Below, piece after piece: positions 11,266-23,506 of a DNA stretch of 64,000 bases. This DNA comes from Gigaspora rosea (taxonomy: Eukaryota > Glomeromycota > Glomeromycetes > Diversisporales > Gigasporaceae). The notes below the pieces were generated by a model that saw nothing but the letters and a program-made list of their open reading frames with translations, made no database searches and was not told the origin of the DNA. Each line of letters opens with the position of its first letter. Position 1 is the stretch's first letter. Location: positions 102,856 to 166,855 of the forward strand of contig QKWP01000625.1 of NCBI GenBank assembly GCA_003550325.1, given 5' to 3'. A program made the position numbers and the translations under genes.

Positions 11266-12370
11266 TTTTTTATTTTTTGAATTCGGCAGTCATGCCACAA
11301 CTTTATTAAATGTCATCTATGCAACACCGTACACGATGAACTGTTAAAACTACATTTAACTAAAATCTAAAGTGTGACCCATCCAGGTGTCCTAAGGATC
11401 CTTAAAAGTGACCTGCTATACCAAACTTTTCTCTCAACGCAAACCCCTCATGTCGTTACAATCAGAATTTTCGAATCACTGAGTTGGAGTTTGTTGCCTA
11501 TCATAACCGCCTACTTCTTAACCCTCTTCTCCTTACTTCCAGAGTAGCAGGATTCTACTAGAAAAAGAAAAATATAATGAAAATAAAAGGAAGAATAAAA
11601 GGTGGGAAATACTACGCAGCCTAAGCGAAAAACCAAAATAAAACAAGAAAAAAGTAGAAGAAAGAAGAGGAAGGCAAAAAGTAAACGGCTATGATAGCAC
11701 TATTTACGTTTGTGCCTAACAGTAAAAATTATATAATACTGCACAAGGAATCGCCTCGTCTAAGTATTATATGTACATGTATAAGAAAAAGAAAAAAGAA
11801 AAAGCGCCTATGGAACATTCTAGAAAGAAATTTCATTTCGAATTTTTAACTCCAAAACACTTCACGTGTCATTCATCGTTTATCTCTAGAGACCCGATTT
11901 CACTCGTGACTTGATTCCGATATGGTAGGCGTGTTCCCAATTCAGAAGGAGTAAATACTGCTGATCTTTTGGAGGGGGTAAGCTGAATCGCCCACTTTTT
12001 GAAATTTCGAAAAGTCCAAGGGACGTCATACATAGTACCAAAACAAAAGGAGTTTGTAGGAGTTACGCTGTATAGAATAGTATATTCAACCAGGTCTCTA
12101 CTTCTATTTTCATATCTATAGGACTTGACAAGGCTCCAGAGTTTCTCTACTACATCTTTGCTCAATAGTACCATAGCCCGCCTAGGTGCCTCACTTAAAA
12201 GTCTGCAAGTCTGTTTCATCTCTATTTCATGCGCAGAACATCCAGTGAATGGACTTTGTACCCGACAGCAGCTTGGTGAAGTTTTGTTGTATTTGAATAT
12301 ACTAACTATAGAGTTTTCGTAGGTCGATGTTCTTGGAAATTTTGGTACGAGGGATCGTCAGAAAGAGTTT
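11266..12370 (-). mobile_element. 1.1-kb short LINE-derived retroelement, copy A
   Basis: It is flanked by perfect 16-bp duplications TATAAACAAACTATTT (11250-11265 and 12371-12386). In minus orientation it begins AACTCTTTCTGACGATCCCT, followed by CCAAAATTT, closely like the 5' ends of both LINEs in the window. It ends AATAAAGTTGTGGCATGACTG plus an A-rich tail, like the LINE 3' ends. The interior has no RT. A minus-strand open stretch (11869-12219) has no recognised domain and is not preserved in copy B (25274-26408). I read it as a non-autonomous element mobilised by the LINE. Confidence 0.7.
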
Positions 12371-12386
12371 TATAAACAAACTATTT

Positions 12387-12429
12387 AAAACTACCTATTA
12401 TATAAATTTTATACAAATTGATCAAGATC
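12387..12429. other. Flank between the two retroelements
   Basis: Short AT-rich spacer between copy A of the short element and the LINE 5' end. Nothing was recognised. Confidence 0.4.
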
Positions 12430-12914
12430 TTAAGAAAAACTCTCTTCGCTGATCCCTGTAACCAAAATTTTAGCAGAAACAATATCAACAAAAACACTAA
12501 AAACAACACAGAATATAGAGAACTAGATATAACAAAAATAGCTTTGAGCAGCAGGAACTAGTTACTCTAAAACAACAGTATACAAAAACCACTTTGGACT
12601 AGCATAACTTTGGAAAAACAACTTTTTCAGAAAAATTTTTTCTTTTTTTTGGAAAAAGTGGGGACTAGTAGAAACCCTGTATCGCAAATCAGTAGATGTA
12701 TAACAAAACAAACACGTAACTGATCAAAATAGATAAACAACAAAACAAATGCGTTGCAACATAAACAAAAGAAATTATTGGTTCAAGTAAACGAAACCAG
12801 CTACGACTAAGTCTCAACAATAGATAGTAACACAATACTACAACAATAAGTAGAAATAACAGGCTCCAAACAACTTTAACACATGACCTATAGTGGGAAA
12901 ATATATAGATTATC

Positions 12915-15028
12915 ATGGAATGCATCAAAGAATTTAATCGGCTATTCTGCTATCAAGATCAAAAAATTATATCGATATTAAATGAACAGCATCACAGGGT
13001 GCTCAAGAGAGATATTGAAATTGCAGACTTCTTGGGTATAAAGAAACCAGAAACGGTGTATGTAATTCGTACTGCAATTGAAACATATAACTAGATACAA
13101 TATAAACAAGCAGTAAATGGAATGGAAAAGCTTAAGGGGAAGGACCCGGTACCAAAATACATTAAAGATGTTGAAATTGAAAAACTGTGTCAAAAAATAG
13201 TATTTGCAATTACGGAGACTAGTGAAATAGGACCCCGAACAATATATATAGAGGTTATATTAGCTTTAATATAAACTTTTTAAAATTTTTATCCACTTTT
13301 TATTAGAGCTAATTAACCATATTTTACATATAAGCTTTAATATTTAATAAATTTTAACCAAATATTAAATATAACAATACTTTTTTTTTTAAAAAAATTT
13401 TTTCAAAAAAAATTTTTTTTAAAAAAAAATTTTTTTTAAAAAAAAATTTTTCTTAAAAAAAAATTTTTTAAGAAAAAAAATTTTTCTTAAAAAAAAATTT
13501 TTTTTAAAAAAAATTTTTCTCAAAAAAAAAGTTCTCAAAAAAAAATTTTTTTCAAAAAAAAATTTATCTCAAAAAAAAAGTTTATTCAAAAAAAAATTTT
13601 CTTAAAAAAAAATTTTTCAAAAAAAAATTTTTTTTAAAAAAAAAATTTTTCTTAAAAAAACATTTTTTTCAAAAAAAGGTTTTTTTAAAAAATTTTTTCT
13701 TTATCCAAATTTTAAATACAACCTATTTAAAACTTATTAATTTTATCCACTTTTAATAATATAACATTAAAAGCTTTTATCCACTTTTAAATGTAACCTT
13801 TTGACCAATATCCACTTTTCAAATGTAATATTTTTGTAAAAAAGTAACCTTTTTAGCCAAAATTTCAATGTAACCTCTATATATATTGTTCGGGGTCCTA
13901 GTAAAATTGACTATGGCAATAATGAAATCAAACAACAAATCTTTAATGTAATAGAAGCGCATCTTGAGGAAAACAGGATAGAGCCTGTTGAAAAGGAGAA
14001 GATACTTGAAGGTGACAAGAATTTAACTAAACGTTCAGCAAACAGAGTAGTTGAGAAAAGTGATGACAACAGGATAGATACCATGCCCAAAGGAGATATA
14101 CCAGGAAGCCAAACTGGAAAAGAAAAAGAAAAAGAAACAGAATGTATGAAGCAAAACTCTGTACCAGGGAAAGGTGATGAAAAATGTTCTAATAAAGAAG
14201 TAAAATAACAGATGGGAGAACAATAGTGTACAATATGGGATTTACCATATTATATTTTGAAAAAAGAAATAATTGCGTTAATTAGACGAAGAATAAAAGT
14301 CCCAGATGAAATTTTCATCTTACACAGTAAGAACAGAAAGACAAGACGAAGCTGTATTGGAAAGAAAAAGATCCCTTCAAGTCAATTGAAACAGAGGTTG
14401 AAAACATCTGGGTTTTGCTATTAAAGGATAGAAATCTAGCGAGAATCACAATGGGCAAAAGTGATAAAGAGCTGCTCAACCTGAGAAGAACATTCTATGC
14501 AAGGCTTAATAACTTACCAATAAATACAAAAGAAGGCTTTTACTTAGACAACTAAGAAGAATTATGGCAAAGGCAGTACACATCTTTCATAACAGAAATG
14601 GAAATCCTAGAAGCCAAGCAGTGATTGAGTTTGAAACAAATGAAGATAAAGAGAAAGCGACTCGACAGAATATCTATTACTACAACAAGGCACTCTAGTG
14701 GTATATAAACACGAAGATAGAGACTTCTAAAAGTCAAGAGCAAATATGTCGTAGAATGGAAAACTATAGAGAGCATGAAAGAGTAACCCAAAGAGCTAAA
14801 AATAAAGAAGAGGTTAATGAAGTGCTTAAACCAAAAGTTTTGGCACCAGCCCAAAACAAGAAAGATAAACAAAAGGCCGTAGAAAGTGACCAAGAACTAG
14901 AAGATATAATCGAAATGATCACGAAATCGGTCCTTAAAGATATAAAAGAGAGTATAGTCGATATCATTAAGAAGGATCCAAGACTCAAAGGGGTGGCTTC
15001 TACCGCTCCTAATTGGCGCACTAGTTGA
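12915..15028 (+). pseudogene. LINE ORF1 (nucleic-acid-binding chaperone-like), broken
   Basis: From the ATG at 12915 the frame reads MECIKEFNRLFCYQDQ, then a conserved DFLGIKKPETVYVIRTAIE. This matches the segment LLGITYPGTVYIIRQV in the minus-strand LINE (43474-43710). There is an in-frame TAG near 13093. A 671-bp element cuts the ORF at 13229. Coding resumes as DYGNNEIKQQIFNVIEAHLEE at about 13910, followed by a charged linker. A second block matches the other LINE at 14400-14700 (ARLNNLPINTKEGF, then, after a frame change, RNGNPRSQAV.EFE). The last open piece, 14756-15028, is Lys/Glu-rich. The function is inferred from position only; no zinc knuckle was seen. Confidence 0.65.
13229..13899. 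mobile_element. 671-bp hAT-like element, AGGACCCC family copy 1
   Basis: Terminal inverted repeats AGGACCCCGAACAATA continue into TATATAGAGG. The flanking 8-bp duplications are AGTGAAAT (13221-13228) and AGTAAAAT (13900-13907), differing at one base. The interior (about 13380-13700) is a ladder of alternating A7-8 and T5-8 tracts. It interrupts LINE ORF1. Sister copies are at 31625-32244 and 39834-40963. The 8-bp duplication is the basis for calling it hAT-like; no transposase is encoded. Confidence 0.8.
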
Positions 15029-15172
15029 AAAGTATAAAAAAGAACTGGCTTCTCAACAAGAAGACTCCTCAACAGGTCCACAAATAGACATTAGAGAAAA
15101 GAAAAAGGAGGCCAGTTCTAACCAAAAGGAGTCGCTTAGTGCTCATAATAGTAAAAACATTAAAAAAGATTT

Positions 15173-15960
15173 GAGTGTACTTAGGTTTGGTTTTCATAAT
15201 ATCAATGGGATTAGAAGTAACAAAAGTAAACTTGAGGCATTGGTAGACTTAATAGAAGAAGATAAACTGGACATTGTAGGAATTTGCGAAACTAATGTAG
15301 CAGAAAAGGAAGGCAGATGGCTGCTAAATTAGGAAAAGGACATAATAGGTTTTTGGATTGAAGTAAAAGAAGAGAAAAAGAAAGGTTTCGGTATTGGTAT
15401 TTTAATTAGGAATAAGTGGTCAAAACATGTGGCCCAAGTAAACAAATGGGGGTGCTTATGGTATAGAACTAGTTCTAATGTTTAAAAAAATAGATTTCAG
15501 CATCATTATAGTATACGCTCTCCCTACAGACGATAAAATCAGGACTGAAATTAAAAATCTTTTAAAGAACAAGATCGAAGAAAAAAGAAAGAAAGAAAGA
15601 AGATTTATTTTGGCCAGGGATTTTAATTATGAAAGTCAGAAAGAGGCAATTCGTAGAGGTAGAGAGGGTAAAAGAAATAAAATGACAGAAGATACTTTCC
15701 GAGAACTAGAAAACAGTGGATTCGCAGACGCATATAAATGAATAAATCCAAACAAATACAGTACACTTGGAGTAATAGTTAAATGGAGTTACGTATCGAT
15801 TACATATGGGTTTCCAAAGAACTAAAAAGGAATATCTTGGAAGTACAACATATAGATATGTCAACAACTACAGCAAGTGATCATGTTATTGTAATGGCAA
15901 ATATAACCCACAGATATAGGTCTAGTAAAATCAAGTCGCTCTAAAAAATCTAACTTTAAC
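15173..15960 (+). pseudogene. LINE ORF2: endonuclease (EEP) part
   Basis: Starts with LRFGFHNINGIRSNKSKLE, then DIVGICETNVAEKEG. This is the start of an apurinic-type endonuclease fold (HNINGI..., E in the CETNV motif). After a stop and frame change it continues with FSIIIVYALPTDDK and FILARDFNYESQ (the GDFN motif with Gly replaced by Arg), ending with RIDYIWVSKEL and TTASDHVIV (the SDH motif). The catalytic layout of EEP nucleases is visible, but in-frame stops interrupt it. The enzyme would nick target DNA for target-primed reverse transcription. Confidence 0.75.
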
Positions 15961-16472
15961 TCCGCAAGACTGATGGTAGATATGAAGGAAGTAGATGAAG
16001 ATCATTGGACAGCATACACTTAGCACTTAGAAAGGGCCTTAAGTGTGCAATGGAAAGATGTCACCAAAAGTATTTACAAAAAAAAAGAAACAGACCTCGA
16101 AATTTGAATAAAAAGTGGAAAGTTATCAAAGCCTATATTATTGGTTCGGCTAGAAAACATCTTCCGATGAAGTGCAAAAAGAAGGAGATAGTGCAAGACA
16201 GTTCTAACACAGAGATTAAGGCCTTAAGAAATAAGGTTAATTGCTCAGCAAAGTGTGTAGGAAGTGCAAACGCAATATAGGAAAAAATATAGAGGTAGCG
16301 AAAGGTGATCCTATAGTAAAAATTTTTCAAGAGTTGGTAATAGTAGAACATGAGACACCACAAAGATGGACAAGAGAAATCTTAGATAAGGTAAAAGAAG
16401 AGTAGAAACAACAGTATAACCTGTGGACAACAGAAAAACGAAGAATAAAGGAAGAGGAAATAAGACGAAGAA

Positions 16473-18090
16473 TTGAGGAACGGGGTGATATGCTGGTAAC
16501 AAACCAAAGAAGAATGATAAATAGTCTTTTAGATAGACATAGTAATAGGATTACTTTAGATAGAATAGTAGTAGATAATGGAGGAGAAAAGCAGTTGGTT
16601 ACTAACGAGGAGAAGATAAAAGAAAAAGCAGCAGATCATTTACATGAACAGTACAAAAAAAGAAAGGTCAAAACAAAATGTATGAATGAAAGGTGGTCCA
16701 AGGCTTATAAACCGTTACAAGAAATAGACAATGAATGGTACAGTGACTTAGCCAGGGAAGTAAGCAAACAAGAATGGCATGAAGCATTAAAGAAAACAAA
16801 GAACAACTCAGCCCCAGGGGCTACAGGAATTACTTATCCATTAATTAAGAAGGCCGGTCCAAAAGCAGAAAAGATATTGCGTGAATTTGCAATTTCTTGT
16901 ATAAGAGCGGAAAAAATTCCAAGTGAATGGAAGAAAGGGATTCTGTACCCGATCCCAAAAAGTGAATTTTGGAATTTTAACTTATTTAATATTCGCCCAA
17001 TAATGCTTCTTGAAACATTAAGGAAAATGACAGTTCGCATCTTAAATACAAGATTTTGTCAAATATTCAAAGGGAAAAATATCCTAAAAGGATGTAATTA
17101 AGCAGGCTTACTGGGGAACTGTACAAATATCCCAATACAAATACTTAACAGTATCTTAGAAGACGCTCGGGAAAAAAACAAAGAGCTGTGGGTATTGATG
17201 CAAGACATTAAAAAAGCTTTTGATTCAGTAAGCTTGGAAATATTAGAATTGTCGCTAAAGAGAATTAAATTGCCAGAAAATATCGTTAATTTCCTTATTG
17301 ACTTATATAAAGAAAGAAGGATTGAAGTAGTAACTGCCTTCGGATATAGCAAAGAGATAGTTGCAGAAGACGAAATTGACCAAGGAGAGGTGGTTTCACT
17401 CTTGGTATGCCGTATATACTACGATCCACTACTCAGAACAATACAAGAACAGGAATTATTCGGATATTCTCTTGAGGTTGATTGGCCAGTTGATCTAACC
17501 ACAGGAAAAAGCAGAAACGAAAAGCTGCGACAAGCCGTTTTGACATACGCAGATGATACCACGTGAATTGCCAAATCTAAAGTGGATATGGAGAATGTTT
17601 TAGCAATTGCAAACGAATTTTATCAGTTAAATGACATTAAAATAAATGGAAAAAAGTCCGAGCTGGTAGTCCTAAATTGTAAAGATAAGGCAGTTGCAAT
17701 AGAAATGGGCGAAGGAAAAGATAAAGTCATGGCAAAGAGAAAGGACCAGGTTGCAAGATTTCTGGGAGTTTGGATCTCAGAAAAACATGCGCTAAAGTGT
17801 GTCAAAAAGGTCATAGAGCAGGAGGTTTGGGTGCTAACTCACTGCATGAAGAAAAAGAAAACGACGCTTAGTCACCTCATATATATAAACAATAAAGTGC
17901 TAATTCCGAGAGCAGAGTAAAGAGCTCAAATAGTGATGCTAAGTAGGAATAACTGCAAACAATTGCATAGACCCTTTTTAAAATTGATAAAATCAAAAAA
18001 TGGACTTGCAGCTAACACGGCATATAGTATACTAAACCATAAAAATATCACTGGGGTTCAACTACTCATTAGCGCATCATGTTAGTAATC
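16473..18090 (+). pseudogene. LINE ORF2: reverse transcriptase part
   Basis: The open piece 16490-17101 has KTKNNSAPGATGITYPLIKK and EWKKGILYPIPK, typical of the RT 0-2 region. After a TAA at 17099 the frame continues with AGLLGNCTNIPIQ, LMQDIKKAFDSVS (motif A Asp) and IDQGEVVS (motif B). YADDT (motif C) is at 17549-17563, followed directly by a TGA. The thumb region follows at 17582-17920 (NDIKINGKKSELVVL, RFLGVWISEK). All RT motifs are recognisable, but at least three stops break the frame. Confidence 0.85.
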
Positions 18091-18476
18091 TTGCAATTAG
18101 ACTTAACGATATGGAAAGGCTCGGCCAATCCACTTGAATAAGACTAAAACAAGCACAGATCTCGAATAAATATATTAGTGTGATTACGAGTCTGGAAAGT
18201 GATAGACTCAATGAAATAGTAGACACCCACAACATGTCCGTCAGGGTGATTAAAGAGGCAAGAAAGATCGGCATCACATTTAGTAGTAGTATCTGAGAGG
18301 AAAGTCTTAAAATTGCTCAGCAAGGCACCGAGATAATTGTGTAAAGAGCTTTTTGAAAGAAAAGTCGTTAAAACTTTTTCTATTAGAACAGCTATTCGAT
18401 ACAAATAGCACGTATATGTTGTCTTGGGAGTATTTAAAAAACTTGAGAAACCAAAAAGGTTCAGGTAAAAACCAAT

Positions 18477-18955
18477 TTGGTTAGAGGAATTACGGAAAAA
18501 GCTTGTTTGGCAAGCGCAGAAACAAAAGAGTTAAAAGAAGCGTTTAAGCGAAGCGGCAGAAATATGTTGGCACTAAAACCAGAATTAAATGTGATTGCAG
18601 AAGACAGACGAAAATCAGATTTAATTGTTTTCAAAAACAATGAAGAAACTCCACAGATAGGCAAAGTTAAAGTTAACAAAAAATGAAAGAAAACCTATCA
18701 GATCGAGCATTGGAGGGAAAAAGAAAATAAAAAACCAGATGAGAATGAAATAGAACAATGCAAAGGTTGTGCACAAGATCAGGCAGGAAAAAGTGGAGAA
18801 TGTACAATATTCAAAGCTTTCAAAAATCCCAAATGTGCGTTGAATAGAAGGCTTGTTAAAAAGCGAGAAGATAGAGTTCTGTGCGAAATAAAGTGCGTTG
18901 ATTTAGTATACAGACAGGACAAAGACACAAGTAACAATTTAGAAAGAGAATGAGA
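18477..18955 (+). pseudogene. LINE ORF2: linker and Cys-rich segment
   Basis: The open piece 18477-18686 (RGITEKACLASAETKELKE) is followed, after a stop, by EQCKGCAQDQAGKSGECTIFK. The same Cys pattern occurs in the minus-strand LINE near 35340-35400 (RKCQSCELADDAEKGECIFYK). The conserved C-x2-C...C spacing suggests a small metal-binding element between RT and RNase H. This is inferred from the comparison of the two copies only. Confidence 0.5.
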
Positions 18956-18965
18956 AGTACATGAT

Positions 18966-19736
18966 ATGGTGGTAAAATGTAAGGAAGAAGAAATAATAGA
19001 TGAGTGGATAGATGGAGAAAGTATGCGAAAAGAGTTGAAAGCCCTGAATGAGCGCATGAAAGGGTGCCTTGAATGGTGTATCTATACAGACGGCTCCTTA
19101 ACTCAGGAAGAGGTTCAAGCAGGGGTCTGTAAGAAAAGTATGGGGATTGGCTGGGTAGCATATCCCAAAGAAATAAAACAGGTGTCAGGATTCGTCAATC
19201 CTCAATTCAATGGAGCCTTGTTGGATTGGGCTTCAACAACAAGGCCAGAAATGGGTGCGATTGCAATAGCACTTTTGGCGGTTCCATGTAAAAGTAAAGT
19301 GGAATTATTCTCAGATAGCATAAATGCTATAAGCCTAATTAAGAAAATGCGAAAGCCAAAAAGCTTAAGAGAAGAAGTTAAAATAAGCAATGGTAGCGTC
19401 CTAAGGTTAATACAGAAGTGTCTTGAGAAGAAGGAAATAGATTGGAAGATTGTCAAGGTTAAAGCACATACGGGAGTTGAAGGGAATGAATATGCAGATA
19501 AGTTAGCTAAAGAGAGTCTTAAAAGCAAAAGGTGCTTTAAGATCACTAGTAGTTGGGTTAAAGAAATGAGAATAGTTCTGAAATGGAAAAAGTACATAAT
19601 AAATAAACCAATTAAAAAATTTGTAGAGGAAGTTACAAATACGGTTTTTGATGTAGAATGGAAGGGATTCCTGGGTATTATAGATATATTAAAAGAGGAG
19701 AGAAATAGTAAGAAAGTCGATTGGGGTAGCTTATAG
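18966..19736 (+). pseudogene. LINE ORF2: RNase H domain
   Basis: An uninterrupted 256-codon frame with all four RNase H acidic positions in order: IYTDGSLT (first Asp), RPEMGAI (Glu), LFSDSINAI (second Asp), and KAHTGVEGNEYADKLAKE (the His loop and last Asp). The domain would degrade the RNA strand during retrotransposition. The surrounding ORF2 is broken, so the piece cannot be made as part of a full protein even though this part is open. Confidence 0.85.
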
Positions 19737-20404
19737 AGTCAGCTAAATAAGCTGAAGGACCGTAATTGTAAGAGTATAAAGCAAAGTAGGGCCTGGGTCA
19801 ATAGGATTAAACGTATAAACAAGGCCCTGCCGGTAATGGCTTTACTACATAAAAGATATCCGGGAGTGTACAAAATCGATCGGTGCATAGTGTGTTTTAG
19901 GGAATCAGAAACACAAGACCACTTGGCAGAATGTGAGATATATCAAGGCCTATGAAGAAAAATAGAATGCGAGGTCAAAGAGGAAGTACTTCTTAACAAA
20001 GATACAAAGAAGTTGACCCAGAAATCTTTAAGGCTGTCGAAAAAGTACTTTTTGGTGAAAATGAGTATGAAAAAATTAGAAAACGGAAGTTAATGATCCA
20101 AGGCTTAGTTCCCGCAAGCCTCAAGAAAGAATCAATGGTGGAAAGATATTTTAAAAACAAAGCATTTGAAGCTTTGGGTTTGAAATTCCACGAAAAAATT
20201 TGGACACTACGATGTGAAGCCGTTGCAGAGTGGGAAGAATTAAGTGGGACGAAAGAAATGAAAAGAAAAATAACTAACGAAAACGAAGAAGAAGAAGGAA
20301 TAGATGAGGGTGAAAAAGCTACAAGAAGCCGAAAAAGGCAGAAGAAAGACGAAAAAGAAAATAGTGAAGATGCTATAAAAGAAACGAAGCAAGAAAAATT
20401 TTAA
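19737..20404 (+). pseudogene. LINE ORF2: C-terminal CCHC-like tail
   Basis: After the TAG at 19734 the frame continues with ALLHKRYPGVYKIDRC, then IVCFRESETQDHLAEC. This is a C-x2-C-x7-H-x4-C arrangement like the zinc-binding ends of many LINE ORF2 proteins. Further stops follow. The last open stretch (20093-20404) ends in a Glu/Lys-rich tail. Confidence 0.65.
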
Positions 20405-20770
20405 AGAATTTTTAATGATACTAAGAGTATATTGTTCAAGTGAATTTCTGGCTTCACGAGACCGGCCTGGCTTTCTGCAGGCCGGCCCTTTAAGGAAAAA
20501 AACAATTTTTTTGGTCAATCTTGACATTAGCAGGCAAGAGCTAGTCGATGAATTTTTGACAGATACCTTAGAAAGTTAAGGTGCCCAAAAAGGAAACGAA
20601 TCTAGGCTGTAGCAGATCGCATTTAGGTACCTAAGTAACCGGATGAGTCTTTATTGTTAAAAAGGTGGAAAATACAATAGTATATAGTATTTTTATATAT
20701 AGTTTATTACTTACCCTCTTATACAATAAAGGCAGGATTGCCAAAAAAAAAATAAAAAAAAATAAAAAAA

Positions 20771-21070
20771 TTTATCAGAAGCATTTTTTTATTTACTATA
20801 TAAAATTCTAAAATACTACATAGATCATATGAAAAATGATCTACATTCACCCTACCTTTAAATAATTTAAATAAAAAATTTTAAGAAACGTAAAGTAATT
20901 AAAATTAATTTAAATAAAAAACATAATTTAAATAAAAACATAATTTAAATAAAAACATAATTTAAATAAAAAAAGTAATTTAAATAAAAGAATAATAAAA
21001 ATCGAAAAAAAAAACTGTTAAAAAATAAACTAAAAAAATAAATAATAAATAAATAAAAAATAGAAAAAAA
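20771..21070. repeat. Low-complexity A-rich tract with TAATTTAAATAAAAA units
   Basis: At about 20870-21000 a motif of roughly 15-19 bp, CATAATTTAAATAAAAA, repeats about six times. Around it there are only A-rich runs leading into the assembly gap. No gene. Confidence 0.6.
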
Positions 21071-21452
21071 NNNNNNNNNNNNNNNNNNNNNNNNNNNNNN
21101 NNNNNNNNNNNNNNNNNNNNNNNNNNNNNNNNNNNNNNNNNNNNNNNNNNNNNNNNNNNNNNNNNNNNNNNNNNNNNNNNNNNNNNNNNNNNNNNNNNNN
21201 NNNNNNNNNNNNNNNNNNNNNNNNNNNNNNNNNNNNNNNNNNNNNNNNNNNNNNNNNNNNNNNNNNNNNNNNNNNNNNNNNNNNNNNNNNNNNNNNNNNN
21301 NNNNNNNNNNNNNNNNNNNNNNNNNNNNNNNNNNNNNNNNNNNNNNNNNNNNNNNNNNNNNNNNNNNNNNNNNNNNNNNNNNNNNNNNNNNNNNNNNNNN
21401 NNNNNNNNNNNNNNNNNNNNNNNNNNNNNNNNNNNNNNNNNNNNNNNNNNNN
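21071..21452. other. Assembly gap (382 N)
   Basis: Run of N bases flanked on both sides by poly-A-rich DNA. Any open frame across it is meaningless. The true length is unknown. Confidence 0.98.
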
Positions 21453-21990
21453 AAAAAAAAAAATAAAAAAAAAACATAGCGATAAAAAAAAATTAAAAAA
21501 AAAAATTAAAAAAAATTAAAAAAAATAAAAAAAAAACGCTAATAAATTATTAAAATAAAAAAAAATCATTAAAAAAAATAAAAAATTAAAAAATTAAAAG
21601 ATAAAAAAAAAATAAAAATTAAAAAGAAAAAATAAAATAAATATATAAAGTAATTAAAAAGAAAAAGTAAATACGGGAGTAATACAGGAATAAAAAATGT
21701 AAAATTTAAAAATAAAAAAAATACATTAAAATAAAAAAAAAGTAGAGTGTCATGTACGTACGTGCATATATGGGAATAAAGTAAATTCCGGTTATTCCTT
21801 ATTATGGGAATAACTGGAAATTTACTTTTTATTCCTACCATCGAATTTTTTAAAAAAAAATAAAAAATAAAAAAAAACGATATAAAAACGATAATATAAA
21901 ATGTGTTTATTTATTTATCATTTTGTTTTGTTTATTGTTTTTTTTGTGTTCTTACCGGCAGATAAGTATTATAGTTATAATTTTGGAGAT
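21453..21990. repeat. Poly-A-rich tract with a 64-bp hairpin
   Basis: Mostly A-runs broken by T. At 21773-21836 there is a hairpin with arms GGAATAAAGTAAATTCCGG and its near complement (TTTACTTTTTATTCC), of MITE type. No gene. Confidence 0.6.
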
Positions 21991-22345
21991 TATCGCAGAT
22001 TATAATAGACGGCGCCTATTATAATCTGCGAATATTATGCTTTTAAAAATTTGCACAGATTTTTTGGCAAAAAATCTGCGAAGAACTGCAAAAATCTAAA
22101 AATTTTGAAGATCTTTGCAATTTTTTAAACAAGATTCTGCACTTATTTGATAAATTTGAAGATCACTACAGATTATTAATTTCCCAATTCTATTATAATT
22201 TGCGAATATTATACTTTTCACAGATTTTTGGCAAAAAATCTGCGAAGAACTGCAAAAATCTAAATTTTGATGATCTTTGCAATTTTTTAAACAAAATTCT
22301 GCACTTATTTGATAAATTTGAATATTTCTGCAGATTATTAATGTT
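21991..22345. repeat. Hairpin plus direct duplication of about 150 bp
   Basis: A hairpin CGCAGATTATAATAG / CTATTATAATCTGCG (21993-22030) is followed by two direct copies (about 22030-22175 and 22190-22340). Each contains GGCAAAAAATCTGCGAAG, AACTGCAAAAATCTA and TTCTGCACTTATTTG. The copies differ by a few bases. No coding sense. Confidence 0.65.
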
Positions 22346-22363
22346 TTTATTTTCTCGATGTAG

Positions 22364-22502
22364 GGTGCTAACAGATATTACGTAATATTTTTTATTAAGG
22401 GGTTACCTCCTTCCTCCATATCATATATGAAGTATATATATAGTATATTATACCTAGCTACCCTTCTCTCTCTAAAAATATTACGTAATATCTGTTAGTA
22501 CC
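22364..22502. mobile_element. 139-bp MITE with GGTRCTAACAGATATTACG ends
   Basis: Near-perfect terminal inverted repeats of about 29 bp (GGTGCTAACAGATATTACG left, GGTACTAACAGATATTACG as complement right). The related palindrome ATATTACATAATAT appears at 28152 and 51434. No clear target duplication. Confidence 0.6.
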
Positions 22503-22696
22503 TTTAAAAAATTTAATTTTTTCACAAATATAAAACTCAAAAAGTCAAATAATAAAAAGTTCTCCAATAATAATAAAAATTTTAGAGTAAATATATTTTG
22601 ATTTTCTAAACAAGTTTACTTAAGTAACTTTAACTAATTCACTAGTAAAATTTGGACTTTACTATGTAGTGATAGTATAGTGACTTTTATTAATTA

Positions 22697-23223
22697 GGTG
22701 GCATCCAGAAATAACATTATACAAAAGGGGTGTGGTTTTCTCTTAAGTAGGGGAGGTGAAGGGGTCAAAAAAATATAATGCAATTTTTTTAGAAAAAATC
22801 ATTTAAAAAAGCTGATCCAGTGGTCCAAATTTAATAATTTTGGTACCATTCAATTCATCTCAGTAAGAGGAGTCAAATGGTACCAATTTCATTTTATTTG
22901 GTTCACTGGATCAAAAGTTATTGGCCAATACTATTGGTTATTATGTTTTCTTATAAAATGACTACAAAATTAATAGTTTTTTGTGAATAACTATTGATCC
23001 AGTGATCCAAAATGAAATGATTTTGGTATCATTGGATTCGTCTCACTGAGACAAATCGAATGGTACCTAAATAATCCAAATCGGATTACTGTGTCACAAT
23101 ATATCCAAGTTTTTGTAAAATTTTATATATAAATATACAGATTTTAAAAAATTTTTTTATATAGTAAAGGGGGGGGTCAAGCGCTACTATGAGGGGTACA
23201 TAACGTTATTTATGGATGCCCCC
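22697..23223. mobile_element. 527-bp Harbinger-like foldback MITE (TTA target)
   Basis: The ends are GGTGGCATCCAGAAATAAC and, as complement, GGGGGCATCCATAAATAAC; TTA flanks both sides (22694-22696 and 23224-23226). The interior holds inverted copies of a block with GATCCAGTG(A/G)TCCAAA and GGTACCATT, the block shared by the window's foldback superfamily. It sits inside an older foldback copy (22500-23370). No coding sequence. Confidence 0.7.
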
Positions 23224-23506
23224 TTATAGAATCAAAGACAGTTGAGTTTTTTTAAATATTATAAAAGATTAAATTGGATTGGTCAATAGTTCTATCACTA
23301 GGAAAAAGATAAGTATGATTTATATAAACCTTAATTATGTGATGTTTTGCACTTCTCTAATAGCAAATAATTTTTAATTGACTAAAATTATTAAAATTTT
23401 TAAAAAATTTTTAAACTACCTATGGATTAATAGTATAAGTAGTTATGCTTCCAGGTTCACAATTATAAGATCACTAGTTCAAACCCTACTAAAGACAAAA
23501 AAACTA

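Larger units (their letters stand above)
12430..20770 (+). mobile_element. LINE (non-LTR retrotransposon) with RNase H, plus strand
   Basis: An almost full-length but decayed LINE. The 5' end (about 12430) resembles AACTCTCTTCGCTGATCCCT. It has ORF1 (12915-15028) and ORF2 with an endonuclease, reverse transcriptase, RNase H and a C-terminal CCHC-like segment. A GC-rich hairpin lies near 20459-20487 (CCGGCCTGG / CAGGCCGGCC). The 3' end ATACAATAAAGGCAGGATTG is followed by an A-rich tail. RNase H in ORF2 points to a Tad/I-like lineage; the exact clade is not determinable by eye. Many in-frame stops show it is inactive. It is interrupted once, by the 8-bp-TSD element at 13229-13899. It is homologous throughout to the minus-strand LINE at 28323-44422. 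Confidence 0.85.

Noticed and set aside
12689-14893. Hydrophobic minus-strand frames over the plus-strand LINE
   Set aside because: Antisense shadows of A-rich LINE ORF1; they disappear when the plus-strand coding is considered.
20980-21841. Phe/Tyr-rich minus-strand frames across and beside the gap
   Set aside because: Translations of poly-A/T and of N bases.
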